Shown: positions 8,863 through 17,604, numbered from the stretch's first letter. The stretch is DNA of 34,006 bases from Nocardioides lacusdianchii (GCF_020102855.1 NZ_JADHZD010000026.1:1-34006), one strand, 5' to 3'. Numbers and translations: made by a program. The notes: generated by a model not told the origin, from the letters alone.

Positions 8863-9294
8863 ATGGGACAGCACGAGATCACCATCGACTTCGGCGACTT
8901 CGACCTGACCGGAGTCTTGGAACACGATCGCGCCGGCCGTGAGCTCGTGCTGGTGACCGACGAAGGCCCCGAGTGGTTGAGCATCCAGCTCACCCAGTAC
9001 GGGCTCATTCCCGAGCCGGGCAACGTGTTCATCAAGGACTGGTCTGAGCACTCTGGTCTTGCTGGCCGCATGGCCGGCCAAGGGCTGGTCACGATCGTGT
9101 CCAGCGTCAACGTCGGCCCGTTCTCCTCTCGGGCCTTCGAGGTCACCCCCGTCGCCACCGAGCACCAGGACGCCCTCCGCAGCGCGACTCTCCAGGCTGG
9201 GGTGCTGCCCGGGCACGGTCGTGCGAGTGAGACGGATCGAAAGCCCGCAGTCTCGGCACCAGAATCACCGCCGGCAACCGGCCCCGGTCTGTGA
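8863..9294 (+). CDS. Hypothetical protein
   Basis: A 143-aa protein I do not recognise. The N-terminal 100 residues look like a compact beta-rich domain (HEITIDFGDFDLTGVLEHD, then strands around LVLVTDE, LVTIVSS and AFEVTPV); the tail is Pro/Ser-rich. The start is supported by AAGGGG at 8851-8856, 6 bases before ATG 8863. It is probably the last gene of the transfer-accessory run. No membrane segment or catalytic motif is visible. Confidence 0.6.
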   Translation: MGQHEITIDFGDFDLTGVLEHDRAGRELVLVTDEGPEWLSIQLTQYGLIPEPGNVFIKDWSEHSGLAGRMAGQGLVTIVSSVNVGPFSSRAFEVTPVATEHQDALRSATLQAGVLPGHGRASETDRKPAVSAPESPPATGPGL

Positions 9295-9375
9295 CGTCGC
9301 GGGAGGCGTTCCGCACCCGCACTGGTTCTTCCTCCTGTCGGTGTGACGGTGGGCCCAGATGTCGGTGCGCCCGCC

Positions 9376-9381
9376 TACGGT
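9376..9381 (+). promoter_or_regulatory. Candidate -10 element for a leaderless HNH nuclease mRNA
   Basis: TACGGT fits TANNNT and ends 7 bases before ATG 9389, so the transcript would begin at or beside the start codon. No clear -35 is seen. The same TACGGT with similar spacing occurs before ATG 16370. Confidence 0.4.
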
Positions 9382-9388
9382 GGGCGCC

Positions 9389-9871
9389 ATGCACCTGAGC
9401 CCTGACGAGATCGACCGGTTCTGGTCGTCTGTCGTGAAGGGCCCGGCCGAGACATCATGCTGGCTGTGGCGAAAGGCCTTGGGCGACGATGGGTACGGTC
9501 GCTTCTGGGTGCTCCGCGATGGCCGGCAAAGGGTTCTGCGGCCCCATCGAGTGGCGTGGGCGCTGGCCGAGGGCGTCTCGATCGACCTAGTCCCGGTGGT
9601 GGAGCACGTGGTGTGCGACAACCCGATCTGCGTGCGCGCCGACGGCACCCTGCTGGATCATCTGGAAGGCTCGACCCAGGCCGCCAACTTGGCTCGAATC
9701 AGCCAGCACGGGCGGCGGGGAGTGCTGGGCTATCGAGGGCGGATGCGCGGCCGAGAGGCGATGTATCGCCGTTCCCTGGCTTTGCGTGCCGCGGTGATCG
9801 ACGGGTGGGACGAGGAGCGAATCGCGCGCGCGTTGGCCTCACTTGATGAGAGCCAACCCGTCCTGTTCTGA
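9389..9871 (+). CDS. HNH endonuclease family protein
   Basis: A 160-aa protein of the actinobacterial/phage HNH type. The N-terminus (DEIDRFWSSVVKG, then CWLWRKALGDDGYGRFW) and the later HRVAWALAEG match the family layout. The catalytic core should be the EHVVCDNPICVR segment followed by HLEGSTQAAN, giving the usual H...N...H pattern with a zinc-type cysteine pair. A C-terminal helical segment may bind DNA. ATG 9389 is preferred over ATG 9359 because the domain begins right after it and a -10-like TACGGT lies 7 bases upstream. Free-standing HNH proteins like this can be homing-type or element-protective nucleases; the target cannot be inferred. It converges on the relaxase gene. Confidence 0.75.
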   Translation: MHLSPDEIDRFWSSVVKGPAETSCWLWRKALGDDGYGRFWVLRDGRQRVLRPHRVAWALAEGVSIDLVPVVEHVVCDNPICVRADGTLLDHLEGSTQAANLARISQHGRRGVLGYRGRMRGREAMYRRSLALRAAVIDGWDEERIARALASLDESQPVLF

Positions 9872-9904
9872 GGTGCCTATCAGCGTGTCGACGTGGCGAT
9901 CAGC

Positions 9905-9998
9905 GGCTCAGAATCCGACCTGACGAACCTGAGACCCCCAAACGGGGGGCGGCAACGGCGTTCTTTGCCTCCGGGTTGTCTCAGAACGATTCTGAGCC
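9905..9998. terminator. Nested inverted repeats between convergent genes (likely bidirectional terminator)
   Basis: Between the HNH stop (9871) and the relaxase stop (10011) lie three structures. GGCTCAGAATC (9905-9915) is exactly inverted at 9988-9998. CTCAGAA-CGA-TTCTGAG forms a tight hairpin at 9980-9996, sharing the right arm. CCCCC-AAAC-GGGGG forms a third at about 9935-9948. The two right-arm pairings are mutually exclusive. There is no long T tract, as is usual in actinobacterial terminators. Confidence 0.5.
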
Positions 9999-10010
9999 AG
10001 TTGCCCGCCC

Positions 10011-13000
10011 TCAGCGTGCGGGTCCGTTGCCCTCGGGCCGCACCATCGTCGGCGGCGTCGGTTCTGCGGCAGGTGGCACTGACTGGCTGACGCCCAAGCC
10101 GAGGCCGTAGTTGCCCGCGACGTCGGGGGTGGCGGTGCGGGGGCGTTTGCGGGCGGCGTCGTTCATCTCGTCGATGCGTGCCTGGACGTAGCCGCCGGGG
10201 TTGCGGTCGCGTTCGATGCTCTCGGCGAGAGTCTGGTGTTCGAGGATTCCGGGAGCGAAGTGCAGTTTGGTGCGCAGTCGCTCGGCGGTGTCGAGCCAGT
10301 GTTCGGGGCCGCGGACGTTGAGGATGCGTGCCATTTGATGGATGAGGTGTTGGCGCACGTCGGTATCGCTCCAGTGGCCAGAGGTTCGCAGGAGCTGGTC
10401 GATCATCGCCTCGCCCAGCGGGCTGCGGGCTTCGATCGCGGCGGCCAAGACGTCCGGGCCTTCCTCTTGAAGCAACTGGGCGGGGTCGAGGCCGTCGGGT
10501 AGCTCGAGGTGGGTGGGGTCGAGGTCGGCGCCGGTCAGGTGCCAGTAAGCCTTCTGTGCTGCGGTCCATCCGGCCTTGTCGGAGTCCGTGGCCACGGCGA
10601 TGCGATCGCGCCCGTCGACAGTGTTGATGCAGGCACGTAGGAGCTTGACCTGATTGATAGTCAGTGCGGTGCCCATGGGTGCGATGCCGACGGCCGTGCC
10701 GCGGGTGGCCAGGGTGATGGCGAGGGCGTCCATGGGGCCTTCAACGAGGACCGGCAACGCACCCTTGGCCAGCAGGTCGCGGGCTTCGGCGAATCCGTAG
10801 AGCGCTTCGCCCTTCGTGAACGCCGGGGTGGTGCGGGTGTTGAGGTACTTGGGTCCGGCGTAGTCGTCGTCGGTCTTGATCGGGTTGCGTCGGCCTTGGA
10901 AGCCGGCGATGGTCTGCCCGGTGGGGTCGTGGGGGTCGAGGATGGGCAGGACGAGGCGGTCGCGGAACACGTCACGGTGGTAGCTGGTGCCGTCGTCGCG
11001 TTCGCGGGTGGTGATGAGTCCGGCCTGCTGGAGTTCCTCGACGCTGGCCCCACGTTCGGTGAGGTGGCGCATCAAGCTGGTGCCGGTGCCGCCGGGTGCG
11101 TAGCCCACCGCGTAAGCCGGGAGGTCGGACAGGTCGGTGCGCAGCCGCTCGAGCAGGTAGTCCGGTGCCCAGGACTTGGGGTAGCAGCTGCGGTAGTAGT
11201 CCAGCGCTTGGGCGTTGAGGTCGTGGATGCGTTCGGGGCTGACCTGGTTCGGATCCGGGAACGCGTTCTCGGCCGTCACCTCCTCGACTTGCCAGGCCGG
11301 GGGAGTGGTGTACGGGTTATCGACCGGACGCCAATGGTCCGTGTCGATGTCGTCGACGGGGAGGTCGTCCGGATCGGCGGGGGCAGCGTCGTGGTCCAGC
11401 GGTGCTGTGACCACCACCGCGTGCTCGGCCTCGGCGTGGTCGCGGTAATAGGCGGCCAGGAACTCATCGGCGTCCTCGGGGGCGGCGGCCTCGGGGTCGG
11501 GCGGCACGTCGTCGCCGTCGGGCGCGTCGCCGAAGAGGGTTGGGGTGAGGGGTTGATCGGTCAGCATCGCGATACGCAAGACGAGGGCGTCGGCGATCTC
11601 GACGCCGGTCAGGGTGCCGTCTTGGGGAACCCCCGCCAGGGCGCCGGTGAGGATGCCGGTGGGGGTCCAGCCGTGGTGTTCGACGGCTTCGTCGACGGCG
11701 GCGACGATGGCCGGCCAAGCGGGTGAGCCTTGCAGGTAGGTGGCCTTGGTGGTGCCGAGGAGTTCGTCGAGGGCGGGACGCCACGCCGGTTGGAGGAGGT
11801 TCGCGGAGTGTTCGTCGGCGCCGAGTGCTGCGGGCCCCAGGTGCGGGACGAGCCGCCACCACAAGGCGGCGGCTTGTTGTTCGTCCGGCAGCGGGCGCGC
11901 GACCTGGCGGCCGGGAGCGTCGCCGCCGGCGAGGCCGTCGCCTGGGGTCTGGGTGGTGGTCGTGTGCGGGAGGCTGGGATCGGTGGCCAGGGCCGCGTGG
12001 ATGTAGTCGGTGACCGGGAGCCCGGCGCGTTCGAGTCGTGCCAGCCGCTGACACAGTGGGGTGATCCAGGCGTCGTGCCGGACGGATTCGGGGAGCGCGT
12101 GGTACCAGCTGCGTTGGGCGAAGGGGTAGCTGGGGCGCGCTTGGCGGACGGCCCGGTTGAGGGCTGCTTGGTGGTCGCCGGGGGCACCGATGACGCGTTC
12201 TCCGGTCGGGCGCAGGTCGTTATCGTCGGTGCGCGCGACGGCTCGCCACACCGCGAGGTCGGCACGCAGTTCGGCGTCTTCGGGCTCGAGGAACGGTTGT
12301 GCCCATGCCGGTGCGGTCGCCCCGGTCCAGGCGTGTGCGGTCTCGCGGACGGTGCGGATCTGCTCGGCGAGCAGGTCGCGGTAGGCGTGGGTAAAGGGAC
12401 CCCAGTCGTGATTGTCGGCGAGTCGGTCGGGGATCGCAGGCAGCCACGGCAGTGGTGAGCCCGCGGTTGTCGCCGGCGCGGCCGCCGAGTCCGCCATGTC
12501 AGTGGTGTCGGCGGTGGCGGGCTCGAGGCCTGTGATGAGGCTGTCGAGGCGGGCGTCGAGGACCGCGGCCGGGTCGCGGGCATCGGCTAGTGAGCCGATC
12601 GCGACGGCTTGGCTGAGCAGACGCAGTGGACTGTGTTCGTTCATGGCCACCAGCGCCAGGTGGGAGCGCAGGGTGGGCCAGGCGGGTGCGTCGGTCAGTC
12701 CGGGCAGCAGCTTCTCGGCGTGGAGGTCGATCTTGGTCATGCCCGTGGCGCCGATGAGGTGTTCACACCCGGTCGTGACGGCGTCGTGGTAGCGGGCGGC
12801 GAGGTCGCCGAGGTGACGGTGGGGGTTAGCCAGGTCGCGTTGGGTGGTGGTGGCCGAGACGGGGGTGCCGTCTCGTCGCAGCATCTGATCGAGCCGGTCC
12901 AGCGCGGTGGGTGGGAGGAGCGCTTCGGGGCGGATGAGGTTGTGCGGGTCGCCGTCGGAGGCGACGTTGAGATAGAGGTGGTTGGCGTAGCGGCCCCGTG

Positions 13001-15938
13001 AGAGCGCCACGTAGAGCAGGTTGCGGTCCTCTTCGCCGGTGAGGACGACGTGGCTGGTGCCCGTGGTGATGCCTTGGGCACCGTGCACCGTGGTGGCGTA
13101 GCCGAGTTGGACGCGCGTGGCGACGTAGCCGGCCGGGAGCGTGACCGTGGTCTCGAGCTGGTCGTGTCGCGCGGTGATCGAGCCGTCGGGGTTGACCGCG
13201 GTGACGTGCCACCGATCGCCGTTCTTGACCCAGTCGGTACGGCTGAGCCTCAGGGTACGGTCGTTGTGGCGGGTGATGATGCGGTCCCCTACGGAGACGC
13301 GGGTGCCGTCAGCAAGGGTGAGGACTCGGCCGATCTCGTCCTCGGAGTGTTCCGCGAGGCGGTCGTTGCGGGCGCGGGTGTTGAGTTCGGCGACCAGTTC
13401 ACGGGTGGGTGCGATGAGCACGGAGTCGACCTCGGCGGCGCGGTCGGCTGCCCAGGCTGCGTAGGCCTGATCGGCGCACGACCCAAGGTCACCGACGTGG
13501 ATGCGGCCCCGGTCGGCATAGAACGCGATGGCGGAGGGGTCGCCCTCGCGTAGCGCGAGGGTGGCTGCGGCTTCGGCGTGGTTGAGGCTTCCGTCGGGGT
13601 TGCGGAAGCGGTGGACCTCGCTGAGCGTGACGGCGCCGACCTGGTGGGCGATGTCGCGCAGGACGCCACCTGCCGCGACGGAGGCGAGCTGACGGTCGTC
13701 ACCCACGAGGCGCACCTGGCCGCCGCGTGCGGTGATGTAGTCGATGGCGGTGGCCAGATCGGTGGTGGCGGCCATGCCTGCCTCATCGATCAGCACGAGC
13801 GTCTTGTCGTTGATCTTGTCAATCCAGGCCGGAGCGTCGCCGTTCTTGGCGTGCCAGACCAGCTTGGCGAGGGTGTCGGCGCGCACCTTCCTGCGTCCTG
13901 GCCGCCACGCGCCAGGCAGCCGGTTGCTGGGCTCGGCTGGGGTTTCGGGGTTGATCGAGGCGCCGAGTTCTTGCGCGGCAACCGCGGAGGGCGCCAGGCC
14001 GATGACGGTGCCTCCGGAGTCTTGCCAGGCGCGGGTGAGGACCTGCATGGCGGTGGTCTTGCCAGTTCCCGCGGGGGCGAGGGCGAGCTGGACCGCGCGG
14101 CCGCTGGTGGCCATCTCGCGCACCAGGGACTGTTGGGCCGCGTTGAGCTGGAGCTCGTTGGCGGCTGCTTCAGCGACCGCTATCCCGACCCGTACGTCGC
14201 TGATCGTGCGGCCCCCGGTGCGCCGAGCGGACTCCACGATGCGTCGCTCGGCCTCCATAACCGCAGGGGAGGTGTACTGGCGGGCACCGGCCAGGCTGTA
14301 GACCGACACGACGCGAGCACCCTCACCGGCCTGCCGGCCGGTGGTCTCGCTGCGTTGCAGCGGCTCGGGGATGGTGAGATTCTGCTCGGCTGCGGCGGTG
14401 GCGTCGGTGAGTGGGTCCGGGTCGTTGAAGGCCACCGAGTGGTCGGTGATCGCGGCGGTGACGACCCTGTCCACGGCGTCGCTGAGGTCACTGAGGCGTA
14501 CGCCGTGAGCACGCGCGCGGCGTTGCGCCTCAGCACGCAGGTGCCACACCTGCCAGGTCGCGCGATCCTCGGCCACCCGCGCCACCACCTCGGCGGCGGT
14601 GTCACTGACCCATTGCTCGGTGACCTCCACACCACTGCTGGTGTGCCCCAGGCAGGTGTCGACCATGGCGTCGACCACCTCTGCGCCACCCAGAATGGTC
14701 TCGGCTTCGGTGCGCCATGACGCCCGTTGTTCGGCTTCGGAGCGGGGTGCGTGCTTGGCCTGGCGGGTCTGTGCCCACGCCTGTTCCTTCAAGGTGACGG
14801 CCTCACCCTCGGTGGGAGGGCGGCCGTGCTCGCGTTGGAAGGCTGCGGCCAGCTCGCGTCGACGGGCCTCGATCATGGTGTCGCGTTTGGACCAGGTCGA
14901 GGCCAGTCGCGGGTCGACGCCGACGATCTCGCGCACGGGCCGCTTGTCGGGGTCCCTGTTCACTGCGGTGGATCGGTTCTCGAACTGGACCCCCAAGCGG
15001 GCGATCAGCTCGGACTCCAGCAGGGTGTTGTACATCTCCGAGAGCGTCACGTTGGCCTTGAAGAGCACCCGGCCGTCGACGGCGAGCCAGCGTCCGGTCT
15101 CGTCTTGGACCTTGTTGCTGACCGCGACGTGGGTGTGCAGATGCGGGTCGGACGCGCGTGAGTCGCGGTGAGTGAACATGCCCGCGATCAGTCCCGCGGC
15201 CTTGACCTGCTGGAGGCCGCCGCGGCCGCGGCGGGTGAAGAGCACCTCTTGTTCCAGCCACGACAGCGTCGCCTCCACTGCGTCGTGATGGGCCGCTTCG
15301 ACCTGTTGCGCCACGTCTCGATCAGCCAGTGCCCACAGCGTCGAGACGCTCTTGACCGGGGTGAAGGTCAGGTCGAACCCGGCTACCGCGGTGGTCTGTT
15401 GTCGGGTGACCTTGGCCATGAACGAGCCGCGCTCCCGGTCGTCGATGGGTGCGCGGCCGTGTTCTGCGATGAAGTGCTCGTTCGCCAGTTCGGTGCGGAT
15501 GCGGGCACGTTCCTCGGCCGGGACCGGTGTCTTCCAGTGCCGGTCGTGGGCCAGGTTGTAGGCGATGTAGCGCCGGGCGGTCTCTTGGATGAACTCCGGT
15601 TGGTTGCCGGTGTAGATCGCGAACACCCGGCCCAGCTGGGAGGCCTTCTTGGCTTGTTCCACGCTCGCGCCGGCGTCGAGAGCGGCGTTCTCCAGCCGTT
15701 CGGCGTCGGGATGGCGACCCTCACCGAACAGGTTCCGCATCTGGGCCTCGGTGACTTCACTGCCCTTGTCCAGGCCCAGTTCGCCCAGGCCTGCGCCGAA
15801 CCAGCGGCCCGGAGTTTCGCCCTTTTCGGCGTAGTAGTCGGCCAAACCCTGGTGGCCCCGGTCGGTGGAGTCGTGCACCGCGACCTGGCGAGTCAGGTAC
15901 GTGTACCCGTCGCCCGCGGTCAGCTTGTGCAGCCCCAT
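10011..15938 (-). CDS. MOBF relaxase-helicase fused to DnaG-like primase (TraA/TrwC type)
   Basis: A 1975-aa protein that should nick oriT, stay on the 5' end, unwind the strand and possibly prime its complement. The N-terminus is GLHKLTAGDGYTYLTRQ with candidate catalytic tyrosines Y12 and Y14, and the three-histidine metal site is PHLHTHV (about 263-269). The helicase part has Walker A APAGTGKTT (about 620-629), Walker B VLIDEAG and a RecD/TraI-like C-terminal motor including YATTVHGAQG. The last about 450 residues hold a DnaG-type TOPRIM domain with VEGPMDALA (about 1730) and ATDSDKAG (about 1780). ATG 15938 is chosen because the relaxase motif starts there and GAGGG lies just upstream; an in-frame upstream start at 15989 adds 17 residues. 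The relaxase-primase fusion is known in actinobacterial plasmids and ICEs. No frameshift or stop is seen. Confidence 0.9.
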   Translation of the reverse strand: MGLHKLTAGDGYTYLTRQVAVHDSTDRGHQGLADYYAEKGETPGRWFGAGLGELGLDKGSEVTEAQMRNLFGEGRHPDAERLENAALDAGASVEQAKKASQLGRVFAIYTGNQPEFIQETARRYIAYNLAHDRHWKTPVPAEERARIRTELANEHFIAEHGRAPIDDRERGSFMAKVTRQQTTAVAGFDLTFTPVKSVSTLWALADRDVAQQVEAAHHDAVEATLSWLEQEVLFTRRGRGGLQQVKAAGLIAGMFTHRDSRASDPHLHTHVAVSNKVQDETGRWLAVDGRVLFKANVTLSEMYNTLLESELIARLGVQFENRSTAVNRDPDKRPVREIVGVDPRLASTWSKRDTMIEARRRELAAAFQREHGRPPTEGEAVTLKEQAWAQTRQAKHAPRSEAEQRASWRTEAETILGGAEVVDAMVDTCLGHTSSGVEVTEQWVSDTAAEVVARVAEDRATWQVWHLRAEAQRRARAHGVRLSDLSDAVDRVVTAAITDHSVAFNDPDPLTDATAAAEQNLTIPEPLQRSETTGRQAGEGARVVSVYSLAGARQYTSPAVMEAERRIVESARRTGGRTISDVRVGIAVAEAAANELQLNAAQQSLVREMATSGRAVQLALAPAGTGKTTAMQVLTRAWQDSGGTVIGLAPSAVAAQELGASINPETPAEPSNRLPGAWRPGRRKVRADTLAKLVWHAKNGDAPAWIDKINDKTLVLIDEAGMAATTDLATAIDYITARGGQVRLVGDDRQLASVAAGGVLRDIAHQVGAVTLSEVHRFRNPDGSLNHAEAAATLALREGDPSAIAFYADRGRIHVGDLGSCADQAYAAWAADRAAEVDSVLIAPTRELVAELNTRARNDRLAEHSEDEIGRVLTLADGTRVSVGDRIITRHNDRTLRLSRTDWVKNGDRWHVTAVNPDGSITARHDQLETTVTLPAGYVATRVQLGYATTVHGAQGITTGTSHVVLTGEEDRNLLYVALSRGRYANHLYLNVASDGDPHNLIRPEALLPPTALDRLDQMLRRDGTPVSATTTQRDLANPHRHLGDLAARYHDAVTTGCEHLIGATGMTKIDLHAEKLLPGLTDAPAWPTLRSHLALVAMNEHSPLRLLSQAVAIGSLADARDPAAVLDARLDSLITGLEPATADTTDMADSAAAPATTAGSPLPWLPAIPDRLADNHDWGPFTHAYRDLLAEQIRTVRETAHAWTGATAPAWAQPFLEPEDAELRADLAVWRAVARTDDNDLRPTGERVIGAPGDHQAALNRAVRQARPSYPFAQRSWYHALPESVRHDAWITPLCQRLARLERAGLPVTDYIHAALATDPSLPHTTTTQTPGDGLAGGDAPGRQVARPLPDEQQAAALWWRLVPHLGPAALGADEHSANLLQPAWRPALDELLGTTKATYLQGSPAWPAIVAAVDEAVEHHGWTPTGILTGALAGVPQDGTLTGVEIADALVLRIAMLTDQPLTPTLFGDAPDGDDVPPDPEAAAPEDADEFLAAYYRDHAEAEHAVVVTAPLDHDAAPADPDDLPVDDIDTDHWRPVDNPYTTPPAWQVEEVTAENAFPDPNQVSPERIHDLNAQALDYYRSCYPKSWAPDYLLERLRTDLSDLPAYAVGYAPGGTGTSLMRHLTERGASVEELQQAGLITTRERDDGTSYHRDVFRDRLVLPILDPHDPTGQTIAGFQGRRNPIKTDDDYAGPKYLNTRTTPAFTKGEALYGFAEARDLLAKGALPVLVEGPMDALAITLATRGTAVGIAPMGTALTINQVKLLRACINTVDGRDRIAVATDSDKAGWTAAQKAYWHLTGADLDPTHLELPDGLDPAQLLQEEGPDVLAAAIEARSPLGEAMIDQLLRTSGHWSDTDVRQHLIHQMARILNVRGPEHWLDTAERLRTKLHFAPGILEHQTLAESIERDRNPGGYVQARIDEMNDAARKRPRTATPDVAGNYGLGLGVSQSVPPAAEPTPPTMVRPEGNGPAR

Positions 15939-16009
15939 CACACCCTCACTAGCAACGCCGGCAGCGAGGGTTCGGACACTCACCAGCACCCGAGTTCCGA
16001 CAGTGCATG
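15917..16009 (-). repeat. Relaxase 5' end/upstream segment, copy 1 (intact)
   Basis: This 93-base segment spans the first codons and leader of the relaxase gene. A diverged 91-base copy in the same orientation lies at 18475-18565. Shared blocks include CGGTCAGCTTGTGCA at one end and TTCCGACnGTGCATG at the other (+ strand). Confidence 0.75.
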
Positions 16010-16357
16010 AGGTCCGTGGTTTCTGGTGAGGTTCGGCTTCTGTCTATGTGTTGTTTAACAACTCGCGTTATGTCAGTCGGTGGACTTTTGTTCGGTGCTG
16101 CGAGTGCTTGGGCCGGGCGATGGTTCGGCTCGTCTTCGGCGACGCGGACATGAACGCGGTCGAGACGAGCGTTGCCGGGTCCCGCGTGCCCATCGTGACG
16201 CGGAGCGACCCCGGTGCAGGATGCGGGATCGTCACGCGCGAGCGTGACCGGAACGGGATCGGCTCCCGGAACGCGCGCCCAACCGAAAATGACCGTTTTG
16301 CGGTCGGGCTGGTGTGAGCGATGTTCTAGGCCGAACGCGCTTGTCGGTGGGCGCCGC
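16010..16357. other. Divergent intergenic region: relaxase promoter side, possible oriT, REP-like repeats
   Basis: No convincing gene is seen. The left part (16040-16075) is the most AT-rich stretch here and contains the perfect inverted repeat GTTGTT-T-AACAAC at 16050-16062, about 110 bases upstream of the relaxase start. It is a candidate operator or part of oriT, since MOBF oriT sites often lie beside the relaxase gene. The right part holds two copies of a GGAGCG/GGGATC repeat at 16201-16230 and 16236-16260. The oriT idea is inference only. Confidence 0.4.
16201..16260. repeat. REP-like palindromic repeat, two adjacent diverged copies
   Basis: CGGAGCGACCCCGGTGC...GCGGGATC (16201-16230) and GCGAGCGTGACCGG...CGGGATC (16238-16260) share the core GAGCG(T)GACC...GGGATC with units at 25003, 25611, 28098, 31847 and 33934. 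Confidence 0.55.
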
Positions 16358-16363
16358 TACGGT
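16358..16363 (+). promoter_or_regulatory. Candidate -10 for leaderless mRNA of the paralogue pair
   Basis: TACGGT lies 6 bases before ATG 16370 and no Shine-Dalgarno sequence can fit between them, so the first gene of the pair is probably translated from a leaderless transcript. Confidence 0.45.
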
Positions 16364-16369
16364 CCATCC

Positions 16370-16825
16370 ATGACGAACGAGCGGCTACCCGACCAGTGGC
16401 ACTCCCGCGACCTACCCGTCCTGTTGTGCGTTGCACGGTTGGAAGGTCGCGACGCTCCCGTCGGCACCAGCGACATGGTCGCCATTGAGCTTGAGATCCC
16501 CGAAGAAGAAGCCACGACGGCGTTGCTCGCTCTCGACGACGGTAGGTACATCAAAGCCATCACCGGCGGCGCGACGCTCGGAAGCGGTCCCGGCGTCCTC
16601 GCTGTCGACCTTCGAGAACGAGGCCGGCGCGTCGTCGGCCTATGGCCAGGCGAAGACGCCGCTGACAGCCTCGTTGACGCCCTCCGGCAAGCCGAAGACG
16701 CCACCAGTGACCCTGAAGAGCGCACCGCCATCCGCCGCGCATGGTCGTCGCTGGGAGGGGTCTCCCGGGACGTCATGGTCGACGTCGTCGCCGCGGTCAT
16801 CGCCCGCCAGTCCGGGGTGGGCTGA
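16370..16825 (+). CDS. Unknown small protein, paralogue A of a tandem pair
   Basis: A 151-aa protein. Residues 10-70 look like a winged-helix-type domain (WHSRDLPVLLCVARLEG, then helices and a VLAVDL strand). A linker ERGRRVVGLWPGEDAAD and an acidic helix with DPEERTAIRR follow. A Gly/Val/Ala-rich C-terminal helix (LGGVSRDVMVDVVAAVIARQ) ends it. This layout is common in small actinobacterial proteins of unknown function. The next gene encodes a clear paralogue 2 bases downstream. The C-terminal helix could mediate membrane contact or oligomerisation; that is a guess. No enzyme motif is present. Confidence 0.7.
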   Translation: MTNERLPDQWHSRDLPVLLCVARLEGRDAPVGTSDMVAIELEIPEEEATTALLALDDGRYIKAITGGATLGSGPGVLAVDLRERGRRVVGLWPGEDAADSLVDALRQAEDATSDPEERTAIRRAWSSLGGVSRDVMVDVVAAVIARQSGVG

Positions 16826-16827
16826 CG

Positions 16828-17277
16828 ATGGTGGAGAAGCTCGACGACACCTGGCACCCCCGAGACCTGCCAATCCTGATAACAGCGGCACGACGACTTG
16901 AAGCACACGGGCGCCCCGCCGTGTCAGACGAAATTGCTCGAGAACTCAGCTTCGATGCCATGACCGTCGCCCGGGCGCTCGACAGCATGAACGGCGCATA
17001 CCTCACTGGGAAAGCATCCAGGGCAGCCGGACACGGCACGATCGTGTTTATCTGCCGCGGCCTCACCGAGCGTGGCCGGCGCGCCGTTGGCCTATGGCCA
17101 GACGAAGACGCGGCCGCAGATTTCCTGGTGCAGCTCTTGGAGCAGGCCTCGGAACAGGTTGATGACGAGGACGACCAGTCCGCACTCCGGCGCGCCGGAA
17201 AGCTTCTGCGTGGAGTACCGAGCGCCGTCATTGCCGACGTCACCGCAGCACTCATACGCCAACAATCCGGCCTCTGA
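16828..17277 (+). CDS. Unknown small protein, paralogue B of a tandem pair
   Basis: A 149-aa paralogue of the preceding protein with the same order: WHPRDLPILITAARRLE, a winged-helix-like domain with DEIARELSFDAMTVARALDS as a probable helix-turn-helix, ERGRRAVGLWPDEDAAADF, an acidic helix, and LLRGVPSAVIADVTAALIRQ at the end. ATG 16828 follows the first stop by 2 bases and has a G-rich upstream stretch, so the two are co-translated. The strong match of the WPxEDAAD and C-terminal helices, with more divergence in the N-terminal domain, suggests the N-termini recognise different partners or sites. Confidence 0.7.
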   Translation: MVEKLDDTWHPRDLPILITAARRLEAHGRPAVSDEIARELSFDAMTVARALDSMNGAYLTGKASRAAGHGTIVFICRGLTERGRRAVGLWPDEDAAADFLVQLLEQASEQVDDEDDQSALRRAGKLLRGVPSAVIADVTAALIRQQSGL

Positions 17278-17332
17278 CAGGAGTCCCGTGAACCCGTCGC
17301 GACGCTCCTCGCTGGCAACCAGCATCGACGGA

Positions 17333-17352
17333 AACGACCGGTTGTGGTCGTT
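17333..17352. terminator. Hairpin downstream of the paralogue pair
   Basis: AACGACC-GGTTGT-GGTCGTT is a perfect 7-bp stem with a 6-base loop, 55 bases after the stop of paralogue B. It has no T run. It lies between convergent genes and could terminate either direction. Confidence 0.45.
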
Positions 17353-17428
17353 AGTCGGATCTCTCCAACTGGACCTCTCCTCGGACCGGACACGAAGGCC
17401 GACAGTCATGTTTTCGCACTGCGCCTGA

Positions 17429-17590
17429 CTACCGGCCGCCGACCGCGCCGACGAGGACCGCGCTGGCGGCGGCTGTGGCGATGGCCAGTACGGCGAGGGC
17501 GAGCATCACGACACAGGCGCGCAGGGTGCGTTGCCACGACTCTGTGACAGGGGCTTGTGAGCAGTCTGTTGATGGCGCTGGGCTCCTCAA
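17429..17590 (-). CDS. Putative 53-aa single-pass membrane protein
   Basis: Translating the minus strand from TTG 17590 gives 53 residues ending at TAG 17431-17429. Residues 1-25 are polar (APSTDCSQAPVTESWQRTLR) and 26-51 form one hydrophobic helix (VVMLALAVLAIATAAASAVL then VGAVGG). A GAGGAAGG sequence lies 3 bases before the TTG, and the stop of the co-directional 208-aa gene is 14 bases upstream, so it would be the second gene of a small operon. The rare start codon and close ribosome site lower confidence; the clean hydrophobic helix is the main support. Function is unknown; a membrane partner of the upstream protein is possible. Confidence 0.4.
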   Translation of the reverse strand: MRSPAPSTDCSQAPVTESWQRTLRACVVMLALAVLAIATAAASAVLVGAVGGR

Positions 17591-17604
17591 GCGCCTTCCT
17601 CGTC

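Noticed and set aside
13578..14720. 380-aa + strand ORF inside the relaxase gene
   Set aside because: It is antisense to the helicase motor motifs of the relaxase and is glycine-rich with no domain.
16048..16317. 89-aa + strand ORF upstream of the paralogue pair
   Set aside because: It runs through the AT-rich relaxase upstream region and two REP-like units, has no recognisable domain and lacks a ribosome site.
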